The position numbers were made by a program, and so were the translations under genes. Source: Paenibacillus illinoisensis NBRC 15959 (GTDB lineage Bacteria > Bacillota > Bacilli > Paenibacillales > Paenibacillaceae). From it: 64,000 bases of DNA. Within the stretch, counting starts at the first letter, position 1, and each line of letters opens with the position of its first letter. This document shows, piece by piece, positions 34,884 through 43,299 of this stretch. Below the pieces are notes generated by a model. That model did not search any database. It worked only from the letters and a program-made list of their open reading frames with translations, and was not told the DNA's origin. Location: the NCBI RefSeq assembly GCF_004000925.1, contig NZ_BIME01000001.1, positions 186,001-250,000 on the forward strand, in the 5' to 3' direction.

Positions 34884-36412
34884 TTCTTCACCTTCTCATA
34901 CCACTCCTGGACCCGCTGGGTGACCACTTCTCCTCCTGAGGCATTCCATTTTTTCACGTATTCATCATAAGCCTCCAGAGGTAGCTCTCCGATAACAATC
35001 TTGGTCAATACTTCCTGAAACAGCTTGTGTGACTGGATATCAGGAAACCCTTCATACACGGAAGCCGGGAGACCGTCACCTGCAATTTGCCGGGCATCGG
35101 CTGTGCTCACAACGAACATGTCTTTCACCATCTGCTGTTGGTCCTCCGGATAAGTCTCTTCAATACGTTTGTTCATGTCCTCTGCAGTAGTCAGGTTCTT
35201 CATACCCAACGCAAGCGGTTTGTTGTCGGCAGGCGGAAGAATGACTTTTCGTCCGTCTTTGACTTCATGCTGCTCTCCTTCCAGGCCGAAACGGACAAAT
35301 TCATCATTTTCAGGATTGTAGAAGAAATCAAGCAGCTTCAATGCATTGGGCGCATTATCCTGCTTCACGGCTGGAATCATCCATTCCGGCTCACCCATGC
35401 TCTTCTGCGTCACGAACGCTTCGAAGCCTTCGGCTTTGGGCAGTGGCATCGCTGCGATATAAGCATCCGGTGCCTGTGTCAGCATGGCGTTAAGACGATC
35501 GCGAACATTCGCCGGCAAGTGGTACCAGCTGCCCACCAGGTTATTGTTAATTTTGGCCTGCCATACTTCCCCTTTGTTCAAAAACGTTTCATTATCGAGC
35601 AGTTTTTCTTCATATAACATCCGAATGAATTTAATTGCTTCTCTCATGTTATCCGTTGTCCCGGCATACTGAATCTTGCCGTTGTATTCATCCCATTCCG
35701 GATATCCTTCCCACATGGCGACTCCGTACATGGCAAATAGATGGTCCATCCACCTTCCGAATTCCCTTCCGCTTGTGGGCAGTTCATCTGCTTTGCCATT
35801 GCCGTTCGGGTCCTTGTCACGGAAGGCTTTGAGCACTTCAACATAATCGTCAACGGTTGCTGGCATTTCCATGCCTACCTTATCCAGCCAATCCTTGCGG
35901 ATCAAAGGTGCCCGTTCCGGGACAAGGAATACTTTGGGGACATAATAAATTTTGCCGTCAGGAGAAGCTGAGCGAACAATATCCCAGGCTTCCTGGGGAA
36001 TACTTTCCCAGACGTGCGGAGCATACTCAGGGAGCAGATCATCCAGGGGCAGCGCTCCACCTTGTTGAATCAACGTTTGTTCAACGCCTCCGATCGGGCG
36101 CAGAATATCCGGCAGCTCATCGGAAGCGATCATCAGATTCAGATATTCCGATGGTTCCGAGCCTGGAGGCGTCGTAATCAGCTCATATTGGACACCTGTC
36201 TTATCTGCCACATATTTTACATGCGGATCATCAGCTGCGGGCATGCTCCCGATGCCCATATGACTCTTGAAAACTTTCACGATTGGGATACCGGAGTTCC
36301 CTTCAGCTGAACCGCTCCCTGAATCGCTGGTGTTGGAACTGCAGCCGGCAACTACCAGCATGGCCACACTGAGCACTATCGGTACAAACTTTTGGGTCAG
36401 TCGTCTTCTCAT
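34880..36412 (-). CDS. Sugar ABC importer binding lipoprotein (LplA type), locus B
   Basis: A 510-residue extracellular solute-binding lipoprotein. The signal peptide ends with lipobox VVAGCSS (Cys near residue 24). Family-typical stretches are RKDWLDKVGMEMPATVDDYV and DKDPNGNGKADE. It lies between the YtcP-type permease gene, 24 bases upstream, and the Gfo/Idh/MocA gene, which it overlaps. It should deliver plant-polysaccharide oligomers to the two permeases. AAGGGG precedes the ATG. It belongs to the same family as the protein at 14723 but differs widely in sequence. Confidence 0.88.
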   Translation of the reverse strand: MRRRLTQKFVPIVLSVAMLVVAGCSSNTSDSGSGSAEGNSGIPIVKVFKSHMGIGSMPAADDPHVKYVADKTGVQYELITTPPGSEPSEYLNLMIASDELPDILRPIGGVEQTLIQQGGALPLDDLLPEYAPHVWESIPQEAWDIVRSASPDGKIYYVPKVFLVPERAPLIRKDWLDKVGMEMPATVDDYVEVLKAFRDKDPNGNGKADELPTSGREFGRWMDHLFAMYGVAMWEGYPEWDEYNGKIQYAGTTDNMREAIKFIRMLYEEKLLDNETFLNKGEVWQAKINNNLVGSWYHLPANVRDRLNAMLTQAPDAYIAAMPLPKAEGFEAFVTQKSMGEPEWMIPAVKQDNAPNALKLLDFFYNPENDEFVRFGLEGEQHEVKDGRKVILPPADNKPLALGMKNLTTAEDMNKRIEETYPEDQQQMVKDMFVVSTADARQIAGDGLPASVYEGFPDIQSHKLFQEVLTKIVIGELPLEAYDEYVKKWNASGGEVVTQRVQEWYEKVKK

Positions 36413-36435
36413 CGAATCATCCCCTTGATCATGAT

Positions 36436-37305
36436 TTATTCTTTCAGCGATCCAAGCAGCGAACCTTTGACAAAATATTTCTGTAAATAAGGATACACCA
36501 ATATAATGGGAACGCTTGCAAAAAGAATCGTTGCTGCTTTCAATGTGGTAGTGTTGAAGTCGTAATCATCAAGGAACATATTGACCTGAGCCAGTTCTTC
36601 CGGACTGGTCAAATAGGCACGCAGTTTCATCTGAAGCGGCCATAGATCAGGATCCCGAACGAAGAGTACGGCGCGTTGGAACGTATTCCAGTATCCTACG
36701 GCATAGAACAGGCTGACTGTGGCAAGAACCGGTTTGGATAGCGGCAGATAGATCTGGAACAGGATTCGAAAATCATGGCAGCCATCAATCCGGGCAGTAT
36801 CATCCAATTCCTTCGGCAAGTTCATGAAGAAGGTGCGCAAAATGACCATGTTGAACGTACCGATGACCCCCGGTATTATCAGTGCCCATATGGAATTCAT
36901 CATCCCCAGCTCTCTGACCGTCAGGAAGAAGGGAATCATCGGCGCATTGAAGATCATCGTGATGACTATCCCGAGCATGACCTGTTTGCGAATTAGAAAC
37001 TCTTTGCGTGATAACGGAAAGGCGGTCAGCACGGAAAAGAGCATACTCAGCGCTGTTCCAGCGACCGTTATGAATACGGTTACGCCAAACGATTGCCATA
37101 AGCCTGAGCTCTGTAAAATATGTTTCCAGGAAGCCATGGTAAAGCCGACCGGCCACAGAAAAACTTCCTTGGAATCGGCGGCAACCGGGGAACTTAAGGA
37201 AACAGCGAGCAGGTGAAGCAATGGCAGGATCATGGTTAATGCCGCAGCTGTCAAGAACACATAGTTGGCGACTTGAAAGCACTTTTCACCAAAGGTTTGC
37301 TTCAT
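36436..37305 (-). CDS. Sugar ABC importer permease (YtcP/LplC type), locus B
   Basis: A permease of about 289 residues with six membrane segments. The EAA loop reads DTARIDGCHDFRILF near residue 175, and the C-terminus is KGSLLGSLKE. The start chosen is the ATG at 37305, which overlaps the stop of the upstream permease gene (TGATG) and lies eight bases after GGGAGGGG. Two in-frame GTG codons just before it are alternatives. It pairs with the product of the upstream gene. Confidence 0.88.
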   Translation of the reverse strand: MKQTFGEKCFQVANYVFLTAAALTMILPLLHLLAVSLSSPVAADSKEVFLWPVGFTMASWKHILQSSGLWQSFGVTVFITVAGTALSMLFSVLTAFPLSRKEFLIRKQVMLGIVITMIFNAPMIPFFLTVRELGMMNSIWALIIPGVIGTFNMVILRTFFMNLPKELDDTARIDGCHDFRILFQIYLPLSKPVLATVSLFYAVGYWNTFQRAVLFVRDPDLWPLQMKLRAYLTSPEELAQVNMFLDDYDFNTTTLKAATILFASVPIILVYPYLQKYFVKGSLLGSLKE

Positions 37306-38288
37306 CACCACAACCCCTCCCCTGTCTTTTTGGCCAATCGATTGAAGACCCCGAGCAGGATAAACCCGATGACGGATTGGAACAGTCCAATCGCCGTGGT
37401 GACACTATACTGCCCTTGCAGAACACCTGAACGGTATACATAAGTTTCAATAATATCTCCTACCGAGTAGGTCATCGGGGTCAGCAGGTTATAAACCTGA
37501 TCGAAACCAAGCTCCAGGAAATTGCCGATATTCAGCAGGAACAGAATCAGGATCGTTGGGAACAGCGCGGGCAGCGTAATATAAATCGCCTGTTTCCACT
37601 TATTAGCTCCGTCCATGACAGCAGCTTCATACTGGGTTGGATCAACGCCGCTGATGGCTGCGAGATAAATAATGGTCCCCCACCCCACTTCCTTCCATAT
37701 GGAAGACAAGACAACAATGGGCCGGAAATATTGCTCTTGCTGCATATACAGTATGGGCTCGTAGCCAAACCATCCACGGACAGCGTTTACAAAACCACCC
37801 GAGGCAAGAACTTCAAAGACGATTCCACCCACAACGACCCAGGAGAGGAAATGCGGCAAATAGAACAGACTTTGCAGGAAACGTTTGGCCAGCATCTTCC
37901 TTACCTCATTAAACAGCAGCGCAAGCAGGATGGGAGCTGGAAATCCGACGACCAGCTTGTAAAACGCAATCAGAGCTGTGTTCCGAAGTACATGATAGAA
38001 GTCCTGATACGTAAAAATAAACTTAAAGTTATCCAGCCCCACCCATGGGCTGCTCCAGATCCCTTTCATGATCTGAAAATTCTGAAAGGCAATGACGCTT
38101 CCTCCCAGAGGGATATACTTAAAAATAATGTAAAACAAAATGCCGGGCAGGATCATGACATACAACATCCAATGTTTCCTCATGTTTCGCAAATATCCTT
38201 TTTTGGCACGTTTGACGACTGTAACTCCGGGTTGCCGGGCAGGTGTTTCAGTCAGTTCAGCCATACGATCTCGGGCCCCCTTTAGCAT
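37305..38288 (-). CDS. Sugar ABC importer permease (LplB/YteP type), locus B
   Basis: A permease of up to 327 residues with six membrane segments, the first near residues 40-60. The EAA loop is YEAAVMDGANKWKQAI near residue 230. It is the first gene of the 13-kb locus B array. The start could be the ATG at 38288 or the ATG at 38264 (MAELTETPARQPG), which lies about eleven bases after a GGGGG stretch. No ATPase gene accompanies it. A candidate promoter lies about 40 bases upstream of the longer start. Confidence 0.87.
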   Translation of the reverse strand: MLKGARDRMAELTETPARQPGVTVVKRAKKGYLRNMRKHWMLYVMILPGILFYIIFKYIPLGGSVIAFQNFQIMKGIWSSPWVGLDNFKFIFTYQDFYHVLRNTALIAFYKLVVGFPAPILLALLFNEVRKMLAKRFLQSLFYLPHFLSWVVVGGIVFEVLASGGFVNAVRGWFGYEPILYMQQEQYFRPIVVLSSIWKEVGWGTIIYLAAISGVDPTQYEAAVMDGANKWKQAIYITLPALFPTILILFLLNIGNFLELGFDQVYNLLTPMTYSVGDIIETYVYRSGVLQGQYSVTTAIGLFQSVIGFILLGVFNRLAKKTGEGLW

Positions 38289-38325
38289 TTAATAGTGTGA
38301 ATGATGAGCAGGATCCTCTGTTCAC

Positions 38326-38354
38326 ATCATATGGGCGAGCAGCATGATCAACAA
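38326..38354 (-). promoter_or_regulatory. Candidate promoter of locus B
   Basis: On the minus strand TTGTTG, a 17-base spacer and TATGAT. The -10 box matches five of six and the -35 box only three of six, as often seen for activator-dependent promoters. Confidence 0.4.
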
Positions 38355-38376
38355 TCGTGCAATCGGCCAAACAATG

Positions 38377-38392
38377 AACCAATCGCTTACAC
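38377..38392 (-). promoter_or_regulatory. Degenerate cre-like site before locus B
   Basis: GTGTAAGCGATTGGTT keeps the TGTAAGCG half of a cre but not the CA of the other half. It lies just upstream of the candidate promoter, so it is a weak CcpA candidate only. Confidence 0.25.
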
Positions 38393-38453
38393 AGCAAGTT
38401 TCTGCAGGATCGGTTCATTCGCTGGAGAATCGGTTGGTACGGGTAATATCATC

Positions 38454-38476
38454 AAAAAGGCCGCCATGTGGCGACC
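38454..38476 (-). terminator. Terminator after the 38.5-39.2 kb gene
   Basis: On the minus strand GGTCGCC, a four-base loop and GGCGGCC are followed by five T residues. It is a member of the recurring GTCGCC/GGCGGC stem family. Confidence 0.75.
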
Positions 38477-38537
38477 AAAGATACGCAGCAGTATGCTCTT
38501 TGTTCCGGGATTGCATTTCTTAACAGGCTGAATGTAA

Positions 38538-39227
38538 TCAGTCTTCAATCAGTAGAGACCCGATGTCGTTTGGATCCTCAATCTCCTTACTCGCAATAAG
38601 AATTCCTTCCTCGTTCAATGCCTTTATGTTGAATGGAGTGCTTGCAGTCGAGGGAAGCAATACAAACCATATGTTTCTTTCAGCCCCCACCTCAACCAAT
38701 TTAGCTTCAGTAGAAATCTGTGTTCCATTTTCCTTCGTTTCGACCGTTATCCGCTTGATTGCAGGGTTCAGTACATTTCCGAATATGATGGGAAAAGGAG
38801 ATTCGATATGTTCCAAGCGAGGCATACTCATATAGTCCATTGCGGACGGATTCGATGAAGATTTACTAATCCCGTATCCTCCTCCCCATCCCCATTTCCA
38901 ACCCAATATTCTCTTTCGTGCATACTCCATCTGAAGATTACTGGATTCCGAGCTTGCTCTTTGTGTAAATAAAATCATGCCGCCTTCCACTGGTTCTACA
39001 TGAATAATATGTGATGCAGCCTGTTCTGATCTAAACTTTTGAATCGCGCTTTCGGGAGTCTTCCCGATAGGGATGTGTATGGTCTCATCCATTCCCAACA
39101 ATTTGGACATCCGTTGATCTGAGAACCCGCCAGGTCTATCGTTAAGATAGACATAAGTTAACAATGCGGAGATCGAGAGAAATACAGCTAAACATATCCC
39201 GATCCGTCGTTTTATTTGTATTTGCAT
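38538..39227 (-). CDS. Hypothetical membrane-anchored protein
   Basis: I do not recognise the family. From the ATG at 39227 (GGGGGAT eight bases upstream) the protein has about 229 residues; an ATG at 39248 would add seven. A membrane segment at about residues 8-26 (IGICLAVFLSISALLTYVYL) anchors an extracytoplasmic domain without cysteines. A Gly/Trp-rich stretch WKWGWGGGYGIS lies in its middle. The overall pattern resembles small Bacillus and Paenibacillus cell-surface proteins of unknown function. It has its own terminator and is separated from the adjacent ABC genes. Confidence 0.5.
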   Translation of the reverse strand: MQIQIKRRIGICLAVFLSISALLTYVYLNDRPGGFSDQRMSKLLGMDETIHIPIGKTPESAIQKFRSEQAASHIIHVEPVEGGMILFTQRASSESSNLQMEYARKRILGWKWGWGGGYGISKSSSNPSAMDYMSMPRLEHIESPFPIIFGNVLNPAIKRITVETKENGTQISTEAKLVEVGAERNIWFVLLPSTASTPFNIKALNEEGILIASKEIEDPNDIGSLLIED

Positions 39228-39328
39228 TGTCTCATCCCCCATATTCATGATAACAACACATTAAGAACATAATTTGATTCTTCCAATATTACCATATTAA
39301 TCAACTCAGTTCTGATTTGTAACAACAA

Positions 39329-39360
39329 AAAACCTTCAAGAACAATGTCTTGAAGGTTTT
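39329..39360 (-). terminator. Terminator after the amino-acid importer operon
   Basis: AAAACCTTCAAGA and its perfect complement form a 13-bp stem with a six-base loop and T runs on both sides, just beyond the stop of the ATP-binding protein gene. Confidence 0.85.
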
Positions 39361-39373
39361 ATTTGATCATAGC

Positions 39374-40102
39374 TTAAAGTACTTTTTCCAAAAAGCTGAT
39401 GGTGCGTTCATGCTTCGGATTACCGAATATTTCGGCAGGCGTGCCCTGCTCTACAATGTATCCGCCATCCATGAAGATAACCCGGTCTGCAACTTCACGA
39501 GCAAATCCCATCTCATGGGTAACGATCATCATGGTCATTCCTTCGCTGGCGAGGTCCTTCATTACGCCCAGCACCTCACCAACCATCTCAGGGTCAAGCG
39601 CGGAAGTCGGTTCATCAAACAACATGACGTCTGGATTCATCGCAAGCGCACGGGCAATCGCCACACGCTGTTTCTGACCCCCTGAAAGTTTGTTAGGATA
39701 GCTATCCGCTTTGTCTGACAAACCTACCCGATCAAGTAAACGAAGAGCCGTTTCTCTAGCTTGCTGCTCGTTCAGCTTACCAAGCTCTCTTGGTGCAAAC
39801 ATGATATTTTTAAGCACGCTGAAGTGAGGAAACAGGTTAAAATGCTGAAATACCATGCCGATATTTTCACGTGCTTTATTGATATTGGTTTTCGGATCAT
39901 TCAGATCCTGGTCATCCACGATAACCCGGCCTGCCGTGATCTCTTCCAATTGGTTAATGCAGCGCAGAAATGTACTTTTCCCTGAACCGGACGGGCCGAT
40001 GACACAGACCACTTCGCCCTCGGCGACCGTCATATCGATCCCTTTCAGAACCTGATTCGAGCCAAAACTTTTCTTCAATCCTTCAACCTTAATTTTACCC
40101 AC
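39374..40102 (-). CDS. Polar amino-acid ABC importer ATPase (GlnQ type)
   Basis: A 242-residue ATPase. Walker A is GPSGSGKST near residue 34, the Q-loop is within QHFNLFPH, the signature is LSGGQKQR, and Walker B is VMLFDEP followed by the H-loop THE. These fit the GlnQ/HisP group, which powers uptake of glutamine and other polar amino acids. The GTG start overlaps the end of the fused binding protein/permease gene by eight bases, so the two form one importer operon. Confidence 0.92.
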   Translation of the reverse strand: MGKIKVEGLKKSFGSNQVLKGIDMTVAEGEVVCVIGPSGSGKSTFLRCINQLEEITAGRVIVDDQDLNDPKTNINKARENIGMVFQHFNLFPHFSVLKNIMFAPRELGKLNEQQARETALRLLDRVGLSDKADSYPNKLSGGQKQRVAIARALAMNPDVMLFDEPTSALDPEMVGEVLGVMKDLASEGMTMMIVTHEMGFAREVADRVIFMDGGYIVEQGTPAEIFGNPKHERTISFLEKVL

Positions 40103-41543
40103 GGCGAACCTTCACCTCCAGATGGTCAGCGATTTTAGTCAATGTGATGATGACAATCAGATACATGATCGCAACCGTTAACCAGATGTCAAAAGAGGCA
40201 AACGTTCTTGCGATGACAATTTTACCCGATTGCGTCAGCTCTACCAGACCAATAACGGACAAGATCGACGTATCTTTCAGTGTAATGACCATCTGATTAA
40301 TGAATGAAGGAATCATAACCCGGATGGCCTGAGGGATAACGATCTTCATCATCGCTTTGCGATAAGGAATACCCAGTGAACGGGCAGCTTCCATCTGTCC
40401 ACGATCAATCGATTGAATCCCCCCGCGAATAATTTCGGTTACGTATGCTCCGGCATTCAGACTTAGCGTCAGAATAGCTGCCAGGAACAACGGCATGGTA
40501 AAGCCAAGCGCCTGCGGAATCCCGAAATATATAAAGAAGGCAAGGACGATCAATGGAATCCCGCGGAATACATCCACAAATACCGTGGCTACACCGCGAA
40601 GGAATTTATTTTGTCCCACTTTCATAAATCCGAAGATCAGACCCAGAATAAAGGCAAAGAACAAAGAAACAATGGTGTATAAGAGCGTGTTACCCAGACC
40701 TTTAATCAGGGATGGTAGGGATTTCTGAACCAACTCCCAGCGTCCCATATTGGCAGTTGTCGAAGCATTTTCACCAACATAGGTCTCAGTAATACGTTTA
40801 TACTCCCCGTTTGCCTTGATATTTGTTAGTCCATCATTGAACATTTGCAGAAGTTCCTGATTCTTGCCTTTGCTTACGGCGAACCCATAAGAGCCTCCTA
40901 TTTCGGGTTCTGTAACCGTTTTAAGACCGTTATTCTGCTTTACCCCGTAAGCAAGTACAGGATAATCTTCAAAACAGGCTACGGAGTTTCCGGTTTTGAC
41001 ATCATCATACATTTGTGATGAATCATCAAACGGTACAATGGTAAAGCCATACTTCGAGGCAATAGACTCTGCAAAAGTATAACCCTCTGTTCCCGTTTTA
41101 ACGGCAACTTTTTTGCCTCGAAGATCCTCATAACTTTTCACGGTATCGTTATTTGCGCTTACGCCCATAACTACGCCTGAATCGAAATAAGAATCTGAGA
41201 AATCGAACTTTTGTTTTCTCTCATCGGTAATACTCATCCCCGCAATAACGCCATCCACCTGGTTTGACTCCAGTGCCTGCACGGCTGCGTTAAATCCAAG
41301 GGCTTTGATTTGGTACTTGAAATTTTGATCTTTGGCAATGGCATCAAGTAAATCCATGTCGATTCCGACAAAATCACCATTTACATCCTGAAATTCAAAC
41401 GGAGCAAAGGTAATGTCTGTGCCGATGACATAGGTTTTGCTAGTGTTGGACTCTGCATCAGCCGCTCCCGCCCAACCGGATAATCCGGTCACCAAGAGCA
41501 GCATTAGCGAAAGTACAAAAAACGAGACCTTTGTTGTTTTCAT
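40095..41543 (-). CDS. Fused amino-acid-binding protein and permease
   Basis: A 482-residue fusion. Signal peptide 1-28; periplasmic-type SBP_bac_3 binding domain about 33-255, with [20 protein letters not shown] and the usual DYPVLAYGV region; HisM/GlnP-type permease about 275-480, with [20 protein letters not shown] near the end. The binding domain is tethered to the transporter rather than free. With the downstream GlnQ-type ATPase it makes a complete polar amino-acid importer. AGGGGAGGA precedes the ATG. A perfect TATAAT -10 box lies about 60 bases upstream. Such fusions are known in Bacillota. Confidence 0.9.
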   Translation of the reverse strand: MKTTKVSFFVLSLMLLLVTGLSGWAGAADAESNTSKTYVIGTDITFAPFEFQDVNGDFVGIDMDLLDAIAKDQNFKYQIKALGFNAAVQALESNQVDGVIAGMSITDERKQKFDFSDSYFDSGVVMGVSANNDTVKSYEDLRGKKVAVKTGTEGYTFAESIASKYGFTIVPFDDSSQMYDDVKTGNSVACFEDYPVLAYGVKQNNGLKTVTEPEIGGSYGFAVSKGKNQELLQMFNDGLTNIKANGEYKRITETYVGENASTTANMGRWELVQKSLPSLIKGLGNTLLYTIVSLFFAFILGLIFGFMKVGQNKFLRGVATVFVDVFRGIPLIVLAFFIYFGIPQALGFTMPLFLAAILTLSLNAGAYVTEIIRGGIQSIDRGQMEAARSLGIPYRKAMMKIVIPQAIRVMIPSFINQMVITLKDTSILSVIGLVELTQSGKIVIARTFASFDIWLTVAIMYLIVIITLTKIADHLEVKVRRG

Positions 41544-41604
41544 ATGTCCTCCCCTTCTCGGTCTACTACGTTACTGTGTTACATTTTTTTCAGACGTATT
41601 GCTC

Positions 41605-41633
41605 ATTATACAGTCATAATCTTTTTGTGAAAA
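41605..41633 (-). promoter_or_regulatory. Promoter of the amino-acid importer operon
   Basis: On the minus strand TTTTCA, a 17-base spacer and a perfect TATAAT, about 60 bases before the start of the fused binding protein/permease. Confidence 0.55.
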
Positions 41634-41923
41634 TAAACAATTTTAAATTTTAAGTATTGATTTCTTTTCCAATGATGACGCTCACGGTGTCACTACATAA
41701 GTATGCTTTGCCTTCACTCTTTATTTACCGTTGTAAAGCGCACTCGTCATATCTTTCATTCCTTAACCCAAACCATTTTTTGGTGAAAGGTGAGTATGTG
41801 TTTTTTCATGCTGGATTCTTCCGCAATATGTTTATCATTTACAATAATCCCTCTTTCAATCAAAAATGTTTTGTCTCAACCATGTACTTATAACTGTCAA
41901 CAGCCGCACCTTCCATTACCTTA
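41634..41923. other. Intergenic stretch with nothing recognised
   Basis: An AT-rich interval between the importer promoter and the end of the MFS gene. I see no conserved-looking reading frame, RNA gene or clear terminator here. Confidence 0.5.
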
Positions 41924-43159
41924 TTAAGCACTCGCTTGAAACATTTTTTCTTTACGTTCTCTCGATAATTGATGCTGCCGTGCCTTCCATAGAAAAGGGA
42001 GCCCCAGCACTGTTGCGAGTGCCAGCGGAACAAAGACGGAAACCCCATTCGCTGCCCCAAAATGGCCAAGAAGCAAACCTCCAAACACAGGTGCTATCAC
42101 ACTGCCCAAATGATTAAAGCCAATGGTTCCAAAATAGATCCCTTTGTTCTCCGGTTTAGCAATCCGGTCAATGAACAAGTCCATCATGGTAAACAGCAGC
42201 ACTTCTCCAATGGTAAACAGGACGACGCTAATGAATAACAGCACCAGACCGTCCGCCCAACCGAACAGCAGCAAGCTTCCAGCGATAAGAATATTACCAA
42301 GAATAAGAGAGGAAATTGGGGAATAATGCCTGGCTGTCCGAACAATCGGGTATTGCACGAGGAGCACGGTCATGGCGTTAAGAGAGAACATGTAGGAGAA
42401 AATTCGGCTTCCGTCCTCTACATTCGGATTCAGGGTCAGATACTGAGCTAATGTTGAACCGAAATGTCCAAAGCCCAGTTCGCAGAACGTTGTTCCAATG
42501 AGGACCATCAGGAATACCCGGTCTCTGGTGGTTGTACTCAGAGCAGCCCTCAGGCTTGGTGCAAGCGTGTTGACTGGCTTAGAGAGATTGGTATGCCTAA
42601 CACTAAACTGAAACAACAAGACCATGCCGTACATCACATATACCATGCCTGCTATGATAAACGGAAACGTCGATTCAGCCGATCCAAGGTAAAGTCCGAT
42701 AATCGGGCCAAAAACAACACCAAGATTAACCGCAGCATAGCGCAGATTATAAACGAGCAGCTTGTGCTGTGAAGGAGTAATATCCGACAACAACGCGCGT
42801 GAAGTCGGTTCAAAAAAAGCACGGCATAAGCCATTTAGTGTGTTGGCAATGAAAAATACCCATAAATGCTGCGCCGATGAAAAGATAAAAAAAACGCCTG
42901 CCCAGCTAAACACCGAGACCAGCATAACAATTGGACGACCAATCCGATCCGAGATGTATCCTCCGTAGAAGCTAATTAGTACGCCAGCCAGCGAGCTTAC
43001 TGCAACGGTTAGACCCGTTTCTGTCGGCGAAGCCTCCAATACGCGAGTTAAATAGATGGATAAGAACGGAATGCTCATGGATGTCACCAGACGTCCGAAC
43101 ATGGTACCGATAATGATGGTCCACGCCAAAGGGTGTATTTGCCTGAGAAGATGCTTCAT
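41924..43159 (-). CDS. Major facilitator superfamily transporter
   Basis: A 411-residue permease with twelve predicted membrane segments. The loop 2-3 motif reads GGYISDRIGRPIVM near residue 68, and the N-terminal half continues with LNGLCRAFFEPTSRALLSD, like MdtH/YttB-type drug or sugar exporters. It diverges from an SgrR-type regulator, an arrangement typical of regulator-efflux pairs (in enteric bacteria SgrR controls SetA, a sugar exporter of this superfamily). Export of a sugar or drug is the likely role; the substrate is unknown. GGAG lies before the ATG. Confidence 0.85.
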   Translation of the reverse strand: MKHLLRQIHPLAWTIIIGTMFGRLVTSMSIPFLSIYLTRVLEASPTETGLTVAVSSLAGVLISFYGGYISDRIGRPIVMLVSVFSWAGVFFIFSSAQHLWVFFIANTLNGLCRAFFEPTSRALLSDITPSQHKLLVYNLRYAAVNLGVVFGPIIGLYLGSAESTFPFIIAGMVYVMYGMVLLFQFSVRHTNLSKPVNTLAPSLRAALSTTTRDRVFLMVLIGTTFCELGFGHFGSTLAQYLTLNPNVEDGSRIFSYMFSLNAMTVLLVQYPIVRTARHYSPISSLILGNILIAGSLLLFGWADGLVLLFISVVLFTIGEVLLFTMMDLFIDRIAKPENKGIYFGTIGFNHLGSVIAPVFGGLLLGHFGAANGVSVFVPLALATVLGLPFLWKARQHQLSRERKEKMFQASA

Positions 43160-43299
43160 AAGGTATATCTCCTATTCCGGGTGATTAAAAAAGGACTGCG
43201 CATGTCACTTTCATTAGTTATAATTGTAAGGATCAAAGGGGGAAATAAAAGTGTAAGCAATTCATTTTGCATTTCACCTTTTTTTAAAGGAGCAGACCT

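Noticed and set aside
34104..34970. A 288-codon plus-strand frame opposite the Gfo/Idh/MocA gene
   Set aside because: The minus-strand oxidoreductase has intact motifs throughout. The plus-strand translation is low-complexity in pattern and has no recognisable domain.
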